Source: Dioscorea cayenensis subsp. rotundata
Taxonomy: Eukaryota > Streptophyta > Magnoliopsida > Dioscoreales > Dioscoreaceae
DNA length: 64,000 bases
Assembly (NCBI RefSeq): GCF_009730915.1
Contig: NC_052476.1
Coordinates: 21,247,257 to 21,311,256, forward strand
Direction of reading: 5' to 3'
How positions within the stretch are numbered: position 1 is the first letter of the stretch; each line of letters opens with the position of its first letter. Below are positions 11,079 to 29,097 of this stretch, one piece after another. A program made the translations under genes and the position numbers. The notes beneath the pieces were generated by a model, which was given only the letters and a program-made list of their open reading frames with translations, was not told where the DNA came from and made no database searches.

Positions 11079-13560
11079 TCAAACAAGGTCGATTTGCCCA
11101 TTCTCAACTAGACCCTTTATGGATTTGTATCGTAGGACATAGAGATCATCCGCGACCAAGTCGACCATCTCATCCCCACTACAGTGCAGTAAAATATAAT
11201 AACTTTCAGCTCACAATCAAGAAAAGCAAGAAACAATATGTAGAGTAGAGAGTTTTGAGACATTACGTATCGTCTAGTTGGAATGCTCCAACAGCATTCT
11301 TAGTTTTGCAGAAGACAAAGGTATCTAACTGGGGCTCTGGAACTAAATTCATATATGAAGGCAAATCAATCAGCAGAGTAAAGTAAACAATACCTGACAT
11401 TAAGCCAGTTAATGGTACCAATATAAGCTGCTATGGTAATAAAGCAGTTGATCATTTTATGCAACAATAGTATCCATTTAAACTGGAGTATTCATAAATA
11501 TGCAAGCAATTTAAATAAAGATAAAATCCTCCAGTACCTAGAATGGAAAAGTAATCCTCAAATGCAAGTTTATACATTTATACAAGAATAATATCCTCAA
11601 GTGTTGCAAGTCAGGCATGCAATTAATTTTCAAATGTATCATCTTCAAAAGGAAATTTATCTATTTATGCAAGAATGATATTATCAAGTGCTGAAGTTCT
11701 TCATGGACATGTAATTGATTTTTCAAATGTATACGCGCAGCCATGTGATACAATTGCCAGAAAGATGAATGCTTAAATTGTTAATTAACAAGAGCAAAGG
11801 AGGGGTGTCATATAGGGAATACCCATATCATCTTCTTCACTTGAAATGGATTGCTTGAGAATGGATTGATAGCCATATGGCAATCGTGATAGTACTGACT
11901 GTTCAAGATGTTTTTCCATGATATCAGTGCACCTACATATAACAAGTAATAGTTCATCTTCATGACACTCAGAAGAGTTGTGATATAGCAACCATTGTTT
12001 ATACCTTTTAGCAAACCTTTGTTCTTCATCTGATAGCCTGTTCCAAAGGTTGGTCTTTGAGATATGGATCATGTACTTCTCTATCTACAAAATTATCCAA
12101 ATCTCATCAAGACAAAAGACTAAGTGGAAACCCTACAAAAAGTTCTTTTGAGAGTGCAATAACCTTTTGCAAGCGAAGACGAAGGTATGATCTGAGAAGA
12201 AATTGAGAGCGATCCAAATCCATCTGGTAGAGAGACACAACTAGATCATCAACACCATTCTCCACAAACTCTTCCACTGTGCCTTCCTGATTTAGATGTA
12301 GAACCAGGTCACCATTGAAAAGAAATAGACAATCACTTTCAAGCTAAGGATTGATGAGCCAGTTAATTTTCCCAAATCAGTACAAAGATTCAGAAAACTA
12401 GGCACTAAGAAACCAAGAAAGGCCACCCATGATTTCTTCCTAAGATCAATAGCAGTTGAAGCTGAAACAATAATTAGGGTTTATGCAATTCAAAGCTGTC
12501 ACATTTGCTTCAAATTACTTTCCATTGATGATCCACAGCGATAAAGAGTGATAGCTTATTGCCTACCCACAAAAATCCCTGAAATTCCCACTATTCCAAG
12601 ATATGATTCTCTGGAGATGGGAACGGACAAGAAAGATGGAACTCGCCCCAAAAACACTCAAAAAATCTCCCGAATAATAAGGTAATTCAAAGAGAACCCC
12701 AGGTTTTGCAATTAAAACTCTAAAGCAAATTGGTGTTCAAAAATCAGTGCAAATGTTCACAACAGTAGGTACTAAGAATAAAAAATGGGGCACCAGTGAT
12801 TTGCTCCTAAGAGCAATACCAGTTGAAACTGGAAACTGAAATTAGGGTTAGGGCTTATGCGATTCAATGCTATCACATTTGATTCATATCACTCTTAGTT
12901 ATGATTCACAACGAGAAAAAAGTAATAGCTTTATTACCTTCTAAACCTAATAAACCCACATAAATCCCTGAAACTACCACTAGTTCAGGCCATAGTTCTG
13001 TGGAAACGAAAAGGAACAACAAAAATCAAACTCGCCCCAAAACATTCTAAAAATTTGGAGGAAAAAAAAATCCAATTCTTGAACACATAATCCCCAATTG
13101 AAAAGAAAAAACCGAATACCAAACCAAAAGAGAAATCAAAGGAATGAGAAATTGGCAAAATACCAGTAATTACATCTCAATTCTAGAACCCCAAATTCCA
13201 AAAAACCTATGAAAATCCCACAATTTGCAAGAAAACTCTCAATGAAAGCTAAAATCAAAGGGCTGAGAACTTCACACAGTACCAGCAACTATATCTCAAT
13301 TCTAGAACTAAAAATCCCACAAAACTCTGAATAAGAACAAAATCCAAAGCAAAAATCAACGAGATTAAAACTTCTCGCCATACCAGCAACTGGATCTGCT
13401 CGCGAGCTCGCAGAACAAGGGCAGTCTGGAACTGGAGGATCTCCGGCGCCGCCTTCTCGTTCCTCCACGCCCTCTTCAGTAGCTCCACGTCCGTTGTCTC
13501 CGCGATCGAGCCATTCTCTTCCCCCAATTCCGAGCTCCATGGCTCCGATCCAGAAGCCAT
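11079..13560 (-). CDS. SLD5: GINS complex subunit SLD5 (221 aa)
   Basis: Six exons, right to left: 13384-13560, 12164-12286, 12005-12084, 11823-11932, 11267-11342, 11079-11178; phases agree and give 221 aa, the usual Sld5 length. SLD5 is one of four GINS subunits, which with MCM2-7 and CDC45 form the CMG replicative helicase in the nucleus. Diagnostic blocks are the N-terminal ELLKRAWRNEKAAPEIL, the alpha-helical segment MDLDRSQFLLRSYLRLRLQKIEKY, and the C-terminal B-domain with LVADDLYVLRYKSIKGLVENG. The ATG is the only in-frame start before this conserved segment. The first intron (12287-13383) carries tandem duplications, including extra copies of the exon 1 donor region. It is divergent to GAL1, 1.2 kb away. 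Confidence 0.92.
12374..13060. repeat. Two-copy diverged tandem duplication in SLD5 intron 1
   Basis: A block beginning AAATCAGTACAAAGATTCAG at about 12374 recurs, with substitutions and small indels, at about 12743. Shared landmarks are ACTAAGAA, GCAATTCAA/GCGATTCAA, ATCCCTGAAA and AACTCGCCCCAAAA (12641 and 13029). The offset is about 370-390 bp. Divergence suggests the duplication is old. Confidence 0.7.
13118..13383. repeat. Tandem repeats carrying extra copies of the SLD5 exon 1 donor
   Basis: TACCAG followed by (C/T)AA(C/T)T occurs at 13161 and 13280 within near-identical ATCTCAATTCTAGAAC contexts, and again at 13381, where it is the real exon 1/intron 1 boundary (CTG|GTA on the minus strand). 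Each unit is about 100-120 bp. Confidence 0.65.
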
Positions 13561-13977
13561 CGATGATCGATCTCTCTTTCTCCCTCTCGATCTCTCTCAC
13601 TCTCGATTTCCCGCGTTTTTTTTTTCGCAAAGCGGGACACACGAAAATGAAAGTCTATATGAAATTTATAATTTTAAAAAATAGTGAAAGTTTACAGCTA
13701 GCCCCCCAAGAAATAATTTAATGAATTTTAACCATTAAATTATTTTTTTAAAAACACTTTTATTATTTGAATTATTTTAATTTCTCATAGCAAAACAAAA
13801 AAAAAAAAATCTACCATCATATAAGAATTTAGCAAATTTTTAAAAACTATAATAAATGAAGCTTTAATAATAATTTTTTTTTAGTTAATAAAATTTATAT
13901 GCATTAGGACAATAAGAGTAATTTTGAAGAAATCAAAGTACTGCCATGAAAAATAATCATATATATATATATATATA

Positions 13978-14389
13978 GGGGTGTAAAGGAGTCGAGCTAT
14001 TTGAGATCAGTTAGATCTATGCTCGAATTTGATTCTATTTTTCATGAGCCTAGTCAAGCTCAAGTTACTCGTTTACTTTGGTGAGCCAAGCTCGAGCTCA
14101 AAATTACTTTGCTGGTTTGCAAGCCTAAACAAATTTTCTATATATATAATATTAAATTATTTTATATTTAATTTATGAGCTGAGCTTTATAGCAAGCTAC
14201 TCAAGTTTTTACGAGTTTGCAAGCCAATCAACGTAAAAGAGTTTTACAAGCTGAGCTCTAGTTACTCAAGCTACTCGAGCTTTTCAACGAACCGAGCATG
14301 AACACAAAAACATATCTCAAATGAACTCAAGTACACGAGCCAAGTTTATCCCTGGTGATACTCTACTTGGCTAGACTCATTTACACCCC
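13978..14389. mobile_element. MITE with about 20-bp terminal inverted repeats
   Basis: The left end GGGGTGTAAAGGAGTCGAGC and the reverse complement of the right end, GGGGTGTAAATGAGTCTAGC, match at 18 of 20 positions. The interior has no ORF and is rich in GAGCTC/CTCGAG words. It sits in an (AT)n tract, so the target duplication cannot be read reliably and the superfamily is left open (hAT-type is possible). Confidence 0.75.
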
Positions 14390-14771
14390 CTCAATATATA
14401 TAAATATATATATCTTAAAAAATCAGTGTTCGGAACTAATTATTAGTTTTACTGATAATAATAAAATAATAAAAGATTCCCTAATGATAATTCATATCAT
14501 TAAATAAGGATTGATTCGCTAAAAAGCAGATATATTTATAAATAAATAAATAAATATATATATATATATATATGAATCTGAATCATTGGAAAAGGTCGAA
14601 AGGTTAAAACGGCCACAAACCGCTCTTGTAGATCCCTGATCTCTGATCCATGATTCGCAAAACGGACGGCTACGATCTCTTTCATCTCTTAATCACCGCT
14701 CGATAAATCCATCGTTTTCGTTCTCATCGCTCGCTCGCGCATTCTCTCTCTCTCTCTCTCTCTCTTCGCTG

Positions 14772-14785
14772 AACCCTAACCCTAG
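14772..14785 (+). promoter_or_regulatory. Telo-box in GAL1 5' leader
   Basis: AACCCTAACCCTAG, two telomere-type repeats, lies six bases before the GAL1 ATG and just after a (CT)n tract. Telo-boxes are common in promoters and leaders of plant growth and housekeeping genes. Confidence 0.5.
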
Positions 14786-14790
14786 CTTCA

Positions 14791-20172
<5,382 letters not shown>

Positions 20173-21494
20173 ACCTGTTGCAGTTTCCAACCATATGTAG
20201 ATAGTGAGCATCTGCAACTTCAATTTTCGATGTGTAATTAGTAATCTTGGAGTTATTCTTGAATGCTACTATGTTAGAAATGCTTTTATATGAATTTTAA
20301 TCCATGGTCATCATTGCGCACTAGTTAAGTAGTACTCTCTCCATTTTATAAAAATACATGTAGTAAAATTATTTTAAAATAGTTATTGTTTTATAATATC
20401 AAAGTAATATTTATTATCAAATTTTATCTATCTTTAAATTTTTAAATTATATAAATAAAAAGAATAATAATATTTATAATCCATATTTAGTAATTTGGTT
20501 GATTTTTATATTAAATTTTAAAAAAATTAATTATATTTTTAATTTTTGTACAATATTTTTAGACGATAAATATTTTAAAATAAAAGAGAGTAAATCAATA
20601 CATGGGAGGTCATCATAATGAAAATGAAAGTGTAGTGATATTACGTGGTGGTTTGTCATATTATTAAAATAAAGTAATATATTTACCAGATGTACTTCTG
20701 ACTTATTGATAATAATAATATATTATTATTATTATAAATTATCAAGGCAAGTCGTCTTGCATGTTTTATGTATGAGTTTGGCTGTTTATTTTCTGACAAA
20801 TCTAGTTGGTGAATTAATATTATTACCCGTTGCCTGTGAAGGGAACGTTCTAGCATATGTATATCACATTAATTAATGGTTTTAATGTTTTTGAGTAGTT
20901 ATGAAAATGTCATATCAAGATTTATATCTAAATTTATTTCTAATTTCAAACTTATAGAACAATTTTATAATTTTCCAATGAAAACAAAACGCCAAAACTA
21001 AATCAAGCAAAAAAAATTAGGAATTTTTAAAACATAATAATTTAATTAAATAAAAGTTATTTTTTTGAACTTAATATAAATTAATGTGTTTATAAAAACC
21101 ATTTATTACAATTTTAGCAATTGCCCAAGTCCAATTGAAACCTTCACTACTTTCTCCACATATGACCTCAACAATTCAAAAATTAAAAAGATTAAAAATT
21201 TTATTATTAAATTAAAATAATTATCCCAAATCAATGAGGGTTTGGTTACAGTATTATATATATATATATATATATAAAGTGTTTATATTTTTATTGAAAA
21301 AATAAATTTGAATTTCAATTTATATATTTTTTTTATCTGTGTCATTATTATTTATTCACTCTGTTAAAAAATAAAGGTATAAATATCAAAATGGGCCCTC
21401 TATTTTTTGTTTTTTATCTTTTTAGGTCTCTCTAATTCATCTAAAAGGACGGAAAACGCAAAATAAAAGAACTATTTTGATATTTTGTCCAAAA
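20173..21494. other. AT-rich intergenic region with a Stowaway MITE, no gene
   Basis: Between the end of GAL1 and the MULE. Apart from the MITE at 20335-20590, an (AAT)n-like stretch near 20709-20734 and an (AT)n tract at about 21255-21277, nothing is recognisable. Confidence 0.6.
20335..20590. mobile_element. Stowaway-like MITE (256 bp)
   Basis: Starts CTCTCTCC after TA (20333-20334) and ends GGAGAG-like AAAAGAGAG before TA (20591-20592), giving imperfect terminal inverted repeats and a TA target duplication, as in Tc1/mariner-derived Stowaway elements. No ORF. More diverged than the copies at 33718 and 59611. Confidence 0.6.
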
Positions 21495-21503
21495 ATAAAT
21501 AAA
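21495..21503. repeat. Left 9-bp target-site duplication of the MULE
   Basis: ATAAATAAA, identical to 30732-30740. Low complexity limits certainty. Confidence 0.55.
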
Positions 21504-22235
21504 GTGGAAATTGCCAAAAAAAACCCTTTAAGTTTAGAAATCGCTAAAAACACTGTTAGTTTTTGCAATCCCCCAAAACCCCTCCTTTAAAAGTCTATGT
21601 TTTTCAAACCCCCAAACCCCCTAGAATCTGATGCGAATCTGAGTGAGTTTCAAATTTTTGGACGAAAATGCCCTTGCATGGGGAGTCGTGGGTCGCAGCC
21701 ATCTCGGCGATTTGAGAGGAAGTGGGGGTTTTCCGTGAGGGTAACCCCGAGAGCTAATTTATTTGGAGTCGCTTTAATTGCTTTTTCTCAACCTCATGTC
21801 TTCGCCTTTTCCATTTCAGCTCGCCTCCGGAGTCGTTCTCTACCGCCGAAAGCCTCCGTGAATTGCTCATTTCATCGCCTTTTTCCCTTTCCACCTGAGA
21901 TCTCGAAGGAGAAGTCCCCCGCCAACTAGTTGGCATTTCATCGCTGCAATCCAAGCAGATTGAGTACTGGTTTTATGTTAACTCGCTCACTACAAAGAAA
22001 GATTTTTCGGTTTTGCTTTGTGCTCTGCTTTTTGTTGGAAGATATCAAGTCTCAGTAGGGATTTCTACCGGGGTTTTTGTTAGTCTCACAGGAGATTTCT
22101 GTTAGGGTTTTGTTTTGTTTTTGTATTTTCAGATGTATACACTATCGAAATAGTTTTTTTCGATTGTTATGATTTGTGTAATATTTATAATGTACATTTC
22201 CGCTTCGCTTTGATATGGTCTGCGCTTTTACAAAA

Positions 22236-22425
22236 CGAGGTCGACGCTTAAGAAATGAGATGTTGCAGCTTTTAACATTTGTTGTCTCTGCTTAAGTATT
22301 CCGCCCTCTGCTTAACAAAATGGGTCTCTGCTTAACATTTTTATATCTCTCGCTTAATAACCGAGAGTTTACCGCTTAAAAACCTTATATTAACGCTTAA
22401 ACTTTTGTCAATACCGCAGTTTGTG
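22236..22425 (+). repeat. Degenerate ~20-bp array with CGCTTAA/TGCTTAA core
   Basis: Units such as TCTGCTTAACAAAATGGG, TCTGCTTAACATTTTTATA, TCTCGCTTAATAACC, TACCGCTTAAAAACC and AACGCTTAAACTT follow each other at about 20-25-bp spacing. Similar clusters recur at about 23260-23385, 24475-24620, 25570-25825, 26510-26620 (complement), 27960-28090, 28745-28990, 29290-29415 and 30070-30195, all within the MULE and between its coding remnants. Confidence 0.6.
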
Positions 22426-24639
22426 ATTACGGCAGTCAACCTAGTTAACGGGCGCTGCTATTTGACACCGGCCAGGAGACCTTAGTCGAATCGAAAAGTT
22501 AACACGACCCGACACTCGGGAGATTATTCGAGCGACACCGCTTGCGCTGCTCATCGAGCCGAAGCCATATACCAAGAGTAGGGCCCTTCTTGATTCTCTT
22601 TTGCAAAGGTACGATGGTCGCACCAATAAATTCAGATCGGGGAAAGCTCGCCGAAGCTTTCGCACCTCAAGACGTGGGCCCTCGTTCTCGTCTCGCGGCT
22701 GACTATGGCGACGCAGCTGGTCTTTCGTAAGAAGAAAACCAGTCGCCGCTCAAGGCCTGTAGATCTCATCAAAGACCCTACGAGAGACACAGAGACTCCA
22801 TCAAGAGCACCTCAGCGCAACTTGTTCGACGAGGGGAGAAGAAGATAATTTTTGTCAAACTCGATGGCGTATCTCTCACGGGACAGCCCTCTTCCCAAAT
22901 ACATCATGCTCTTTGCCCGAATCGGATCGCTGATTACGCCGATGATCTACCACCATCGGGCGATACTGCACGGGCGCAAAGCGACGCATTGCGGGCTTCA
23001 TGGAGGATATTCCAGCAGCCGCCCGAGCGCAAGATAGATGCGCCGGAAGAAGACCAACATGTGGTACATTAAGGGTCGCTTCTGGCCGCGCTTAACGCCC
23101 TGGTTTTACGAGTCGACCGAACGGGAAGAAAGTCCGCTTCGCGAAGATCCCGATGATGCCGCTACACGTGAAAAGTACTTACCTAAGCAAGCGACGCAGT
23201 GAAACGAGCTTGTCATCGCTCGATGGAAAAGAGGTAATAAATCATGGACAATGTCTAACATAAGTCTTTAATGTTTAAACATAGCGCTTAACTTTAGTAT
23301 TTACCGCTTAACTATTATTAATAACCGCTTAAATATTCTCGCTCTCCGCTTAATGATATTCTATAACGCTTAAATATATAGTTTCTCGAGATGGTTCCCG
23401 ACTAATGTCAAGAAGAAATATTTGTCTGGCGCCAACCGACCTGATCGGACGCCATCGCTCCCGAACCACTAGCTCGGCGAGGATGAGGGCGACCTTTCAT
23501 CGTCGCTACTGGACTGCTTCTCCTACTTCCACACTCCACCACGCCAAGACGCATTCTCGACGCCGAGAAGCCCTCCCCTACCCCAGCAGATTAGCAACAA
23601 CCCTCCCTACCACGACAACGACGGGGGCCCCCCGACCATGGCGACCTCCCGATCGCTGAGAAATTTCCACCGTGACATTGGGAGAAGATGTCACCGCAAC
23701 TCTTACGCAGTCATGCCGATATTGACGACCGAAGTTTCCCGCTTGTCGCCGTGCGAGGCGCCGAAGGACGTTTCACAAATCGGCCGCGCCTATCCCTCGA
23801 AAGAACCGGGCACCGGACGAACGAGGCGCTGGAATTTCGACTTTACGTACGTACATCATCGGGAAGGTCATTCCAAGGCGGCCACATTCAAGAGACTTCA
23901 GAAAAGAGGAGAATACGATCGCCTCGCTCTCCACCGCCTACCGACGATGAAACAATAAGAACACCATCGACGGTCGACGTCATATCGAGTCCGTCGCCGC
24001 TGATGACATGGCTACGACGGTGGAGGACATCGAGATGATGGGTTGCTGCCGCTGAGAAGGTCGCCGACTCTTCTCGATGAAATCGCCGATCCCGCTGAAT
24101 CGGGCCGCCGAGATCAGTGCATCAAAGACGGACACAATCCTCAAGGTCAAGAACAAGTTAAGGAAGGTCTCAGGTTGATGTTGCCGCCGCTGCCCTCAAG
24201 ATCGCGCTACACAATCCCACAACAAGAACAACAATGTAAGGATGGTTCATGCAGCTGATGCTCGCCGCCATCGCCCCCGCGATCCAAGGAAGATGCCGAT
24301 GAAGACCCCGACCGAGCAACGAGAGACGATCAAGGCCAATCAAAAATCGACCATACGGCTCTGAAAGCTTTTATTCCAAGAAGAAGAAATGGGTGGCCTC
24401 GAGTCGCCTCTAACAACACGAGCAGTGGAGTTGATGAGGATCTTCCTCAATCGCACTATGGACGGGTAAGTGTAACGCTTTTTATGATATTGTTTAAAGG
24501 GTTTCTTATAGTGTTTAACTATTACCTAATAGTGTTTAATACCATTATGTTATCATTTAAGTTTCGCCTTTACCGCTTAATTATATATAATATCATGTAA
24601 CAATTGATAATATCATTTAAATATTATCAATATGGTCTT

Positions 24640-25400
24640 CTAATATCTCATATCGCTAACCTCAAAGACTCGCCGTGGAAGAATGACTGCCACAGACCAC
24701 ACGCCGACAGAGTTATACATCGCCCGCTGAGGGGGAAGGAGACGGTCATCGATGATGTGATGGACGCCTTTAGATGCATAATACAAAAAGTCACCGAGCA
24801 AAGAGCCATATCCTCACAAGAAGCGCGCCCATCATCGACCGCTTGATGCCGCTTTATGCCAAAGCAGGACGACGCACTACTGACACAATTATGGCTATGA
24901 TCGGGACGCTCGCGCAACCTGCATGAAGTTCAAATCATCATCCTCCCGATAATCATGAATGGCCACTTCCACGCCGTCGTCCCCGACAACGATAATCAAG
25001 AATACAGTATTATTCTTCATGTCCGGGTACGATAAGGACGCTGTTGACATGGTAAGTTCTTTAATTACGTCCGATTAATATCCTGCTTGGTATTTAAACC
25101 CAGTATTCTAATCTCGACTCGCATATCTCGACAATGAATCTATTCGACCTTCGTGCCGAGCATGGAGTTAGGCGAGTCGGCGACAGTAGTACCCGCAGGA
25201 CTGCATACGTAAAACCCCACGCCTAAAAACAAGGAAGCGCCGATCTGCGCTCGCCCACGCCATGCGGTTTATCGAGCAATTACCGTGGGTGAGAAGTTAC
25301 GGCCACCGCAGATGACGCTCCTTACCTCGGGATTACAGGCATGTTACCCGCGATACTTAAGGAGGGAGGGCACATGCGCCTCATGACAAAGGGGTCGTCA
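24640..25400 (+). pseudogene. Ulp1/C48-like cysteine protease remnant inside the MULE
   Basis: Reading across frameshifts, this strand encodes PLRGKETVIDDVMDAFRCII, a segment EVQIIILPIIMNGHFHAVV followed by PDND (24925-24995), and later a region resembling RFIEQL..GEKLRPPQMTLL (25260-25330). The H in NGHFHAVV with a following Asp matches the His/Asp part of a Ulp1-type His-Asp-Cys triad. The CG-V-V box expected around 25240 is not intact. Family members remove SUMO-like tags; here the gene is broken and probably inactive. Plus-strand sequence from about 22860 may be its N-terminal part, but I cannot align it with confidence. Confidence 0.5.
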
Positions 25401-26049
25401 CAGCTGGTTAAATTGCTTTTTGAATAACATGTCTTAGTATATCCGATCGCCAATTTTTGTTTTCAAAACGTAATCCCGACAAATTCAATTCATTGTTTTC
25501 TGTTCAAGAACACGACTCAGTATACCTTTAATGTAAATTTTGTTTGTTTTGAATCAGATAGCGGGTTAAATTCCATTCGTTTTATTTCATTGTTTAATTT
25601 ACGCTGCGCTTGTGTACATTTCACTTTCATTGTTTAAATATAGTATATATCGCTTAAACATCGCTTTTAAATATTTCAAATTACGGTGCACTCCGCTTAA
25701 AATAACACTTTCTCCGCTTAAATGAACGCACTTATTGTTTAACCAAATATGGAAAGTCGCCCATCAATACACAATTCAATTCATCGCTTAAACATCAGCT
25801 GAAATATTTCAAATTACAAAGCAGTATCCGCTTAAAATAACAATGTCTCCTGTAAATACATTCAATTCAGTTATAAATACACAATGTTTCCTCATCGCCG
25901 GTTTATTAACAATGCCTAGTCGGGCGACAGCTTTCATCAGTAAGATCGCCGACAGACCGATCCTCGCGCCGTACTGTAATGTAACTCGCGGACATCAAAC
26001 GCTGCACTCGATCCTCTTTCGCCTAGCCGCCCTAGTGCCGCCTTCTAGT

Positions 26050-27940
26050 CACAGCGGTCGCAAACGAAGCTCACGATTTTCCGCCTCAAGGCCTCGCCAT
26101 CGCTCGGTATGGGGAATATAGCTCTTTGTACGCCGACTTTGTAATTGTCGATCGCTGAAGTACCCGCCATAAATCGATGTACGCTGGTGTCTGTCGCATT
26201 ATTGCCGCGCAAAGTATGTTTCGCAAGGGATACCATAAACTCGCCACCTTCGACATGAACAAGTTCTCGATGGCGAGATCCACGGAGTTGCCGTGATTGG
26301 TCGATCACTTCGTAACGATCATCGACACAACGACTCAACACGTAAGATTTCTACCGCTCCTCAACAATGATCTCTAACTTCAATGTATGTCTGGGCATAA
26401 GTAGGTCTCCCATTTGGTCGCTGCTCACGCCTGTTACATAACATGCGATCAACTTGAACCCTGCAAATAAGGTTAAAACAAAGACGATGATGGTTAAATA
26501 ATTCGCCAACATGTTTAAAACATTATTGTAATTAAATAAACGAAATGATTAATATTTAAGGTCAGAAAAGTGTAATTAAACAAAGATTGAGAATGTTTAA
26601 AGGGTAATACAAAATGTTAAGTGTAAATCAACATTCGCAGACCTTACGGAGTTTCGACCATTTGGCCACCCGGTAACGACGAGCTTCCTCGATCCAAGCA
26701 TCGAACGACTCCGCGACGCTCGAATACATCTCACCCCAACGATCACCTCCGAACAGATAATTCGACCAATGCGCCATATCCGACTGATTAATCAACCAGC
26801 TGATGAGCTTCGAGTGATACGGCTCGCAGCTCATTCACTGTGATCATCGAAATCTTTAGCCGTGGATGCCCACGTAACGCGGAAGCATATGACCAAGACT
26901 CCTCCCTCAACGCCTTCCCAAGTCCGACATTGGCTTTTCATAAAATTGGCCTCCAAATGTCGAAGACAAGACGCATGTGGCGAAGAAGGGAAGACTCTCG
27001 AATCTGCGCTCACAAGGCCCTCGACCCGTCCCGACACGGAGGTAATTATCTCATGATAATCTCCACCCTCGTGATAAGGCATCGCCCAACTTAGATACGA
27101 ACCAAGTCCAATCGGCATCGGGTCTCGCTGTCGACTATACCGGCGACGTGAAAACCATTGTTACCATCTTTCCCCTGCGGGCACCCAAGAGTGTACCCCG
27201 ATATTTTTCCAAGGAGGTGGGTACCATCGAGAAACGAACTAGCCGCCCGCAAGCCCTCGAATCCCACAATACACGCTACCGAAAGAAAAGAATGCACGCT
27301 TAAAACGACCACCGCCTCTCCACGATCGCAAGCCGCCGGATTTGTCTCAGCCCACCTTATCCACATACCAAAGCAAACAAACATAGCTGGAGATGTCACC
27401 GCTGCCGAGGACCACCCGCATGCTCTTTTTCCCAACCAAGCTCGCTTGTATGGTATGTGGACACCATGTTCCCGCAACATGTCCTTCTCGAATGTCGATG
27501 GCCCTTGCATAAGGGACGGCCCTTGAGCTTCGAATCACCGCTAGCGCTAACCCATTTTTCGACGCTTTCGGACGTGACGTCAACCTACGCCACCACCGCA
27601 AGTGCGCGACGGGTTGATTGTCTTGATTCTGAAAGTATTTTTTTGTTATACTCTTTGATGATGAAGGCGCCTAACGACAAACCATCTGGGCAGCCGCATT
27701 CCACAGCCACCCGATGTTTTTCGCTTTCTTTACGAATCTGAAGTCAAAAATTCCTTTTGATCGCATGATTTCAAGCACATCCCCGAAATGTTCGACACCG
27801 TCACAAAACGCTCGACCAATATCCAACGACAACACTTCGTAATGATCCGGACGAGGAAGGAAGACATCCCCACCGCCGTGGTCACCATGGGATGAATCGG
27901 GAGCACTCGCAGAATCCGAATTCCCCGCCAACACTTCACC
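26050..27940 (-). pseudogene. mudrA-type MULE transposase remnant
   Basis: Frame-broken minus-strand coding in N-to-C order: LSLDIGRAFCDGVEHFGDVL (about 27850-27790), FLDGTHLLGK, then GKDGNNGFHVAGIVDSE (27235-27130), LSWAMPYHEG (about 27090), SSPHASCLRHLEANFMKS (about 26990-26930), YLFGGDRWGEMYSSVAESF (about 26770-26690), and a SWIM-zinc-finger-like segment with CKH degraded, ending HRFM (about 26250-26180). These are the DDE transposase and SWIM modules of MULE transposases. The first Asp (FLDG) is present. Where an Asp is expected in VSDR-V the sequence reads VSGRV. At least four frame changes make it non-functional. Confidence 0.75.
26410..26480. repeat. MULE internal duplicate B, copy 1
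   Basis: The segment around GCTCACGCCTGTTACATAAC and GATCAACTTGAACCCTGCA resembles 29220-29290 (GCTCACGCCAGTTGCATAAC, CATCAACTTGAAACCCCGCA). Confidence 0.55.
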
Positions 27941-28185
27941 AAAATGAAAAGATCAATACGTTAAGCTTTTGAGAATACAATGTTTAAGCTGATAACGACA
28001 ATAGTTAAACGTTAAATTAAATACTTAAACAATTAACTAATAACGTAAAGGACTAGTATAATATGTTAACCAAATGACTGACATATTTAAACAATAATGA
28101 ATTCCCTGCATAACCGGAATAATTAAAAGAAAAGGAACTTACAACGAGTAAAACCTCGCTTTTCATTAGATTCGGCAATAGCACA

Positions 28186-28310
28186 TTTTTCTCGTCCCTC
28201 GACGACAAGATCAACTACAAAGACATTTGAAGATGGAGTGGACGTGACACATCCACTGAAGTCAACATCGCTTTTCATCGAGCAAAACCGCTTTATATCC
28301 ATCCTGTGTG
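28186..28310. repeat. MULE internal duplicate A, copy 1
   Basis: About 125 bp (landmarks ATTTGAAGATGGAGTG, CATCGAGCAAAACCG, TTATAT) resembles 30326-30450 (ATTTGAAGATGAAGTG, TGCTCGAGAAACCG, TTATAT) in the same orientation, with small indels. Confidence 0.65.
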
Positions 28311-29097
28311 ATGAACTTAACCCTCGACAAGAGAAACTTCGAGACCCCATCGCCACATATCTCGCCTAACACCAATTCCCAAGAAGTCTCGAGCTGCAAC
28401 ATTAGCACTCTTCCCTCCCCGCTCAATCTAGCAATACCACAAAAACTCTCCATAATATATCGGTCGAAAAACCAAATCGTATAAAACCAAATGAAATGAA
28501 GAACAAAACGAAGACGACGTAAGAAGAAGTAGAAGATGTAAAGAACAAACAAAGCAGTCGAATCGCAAACACAAAAAGTGCACAGCTTGTACTGATAGAG
28601 GTTAGACTAGACGTGATGTGATTGGGCGGTATTTTTCCCTCCATCCCAAGGGCAAAAAGGGAAATATATGTCATTGTCGCGAGGAAGACATGTTGTCATC
28701 GTCGAATGAAAGTTCTCAACTCAACACGAGTCTCTCGTAAACGCCTAAGCTTTTTTTATGTTTAAAACTGTATACATATAGTGTTTAAAATAACGAGTTA
28801 ACCTGCTTTAACTAAAAGTCTATATCATGTAAATAATATGTTATTGTTTAAATCGAATGCTTTTCAATCGACATCGCGTCGCTAGATGGGTACCTCCCGG
28901 GTCACTGCTTAAAACATATTTACGTATTTTTCTTAAACACCGCTGTCATTGTTTAAAGAGTAACTTGAGTATTGTTTAACTTTTTCTATTGTTTACAATG
29001 ACGCTTTTTGTTTCCCACATTGCTTTTTACTAGGTCTCGCTTAAATTTCGTAAGTTCACAACAAATACGATTGTTTCTGCTTTTATTTATAAAATAT

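Larger units (their letters stand above)
13561..14790. promoter_or_regulatory. Divergent spacer between SLD5 and GAL1
   Basis: Contains both 5' leaders, a 412-bp MITE (13978-14389) and AT microsatellites (about 13960-13976, 14395-14412, 14546-14572). Near the GAL1 start there is a (CT)n run at about 14742-14764. No coding sequence is supported. Confidence 0.5.

Noticed and set aside
22236-22425. CRISPR-like array
   Set aside because: Eukaryotic transposon context, degenerate repeats, no constant repeat/spacer lengths and no cas genes.
27158-27526. 122-aa plus-strand ORF across the MULE
   Set aside because: Antisense of the mudrA DDE region, which has clear family motifs on the minus strand.
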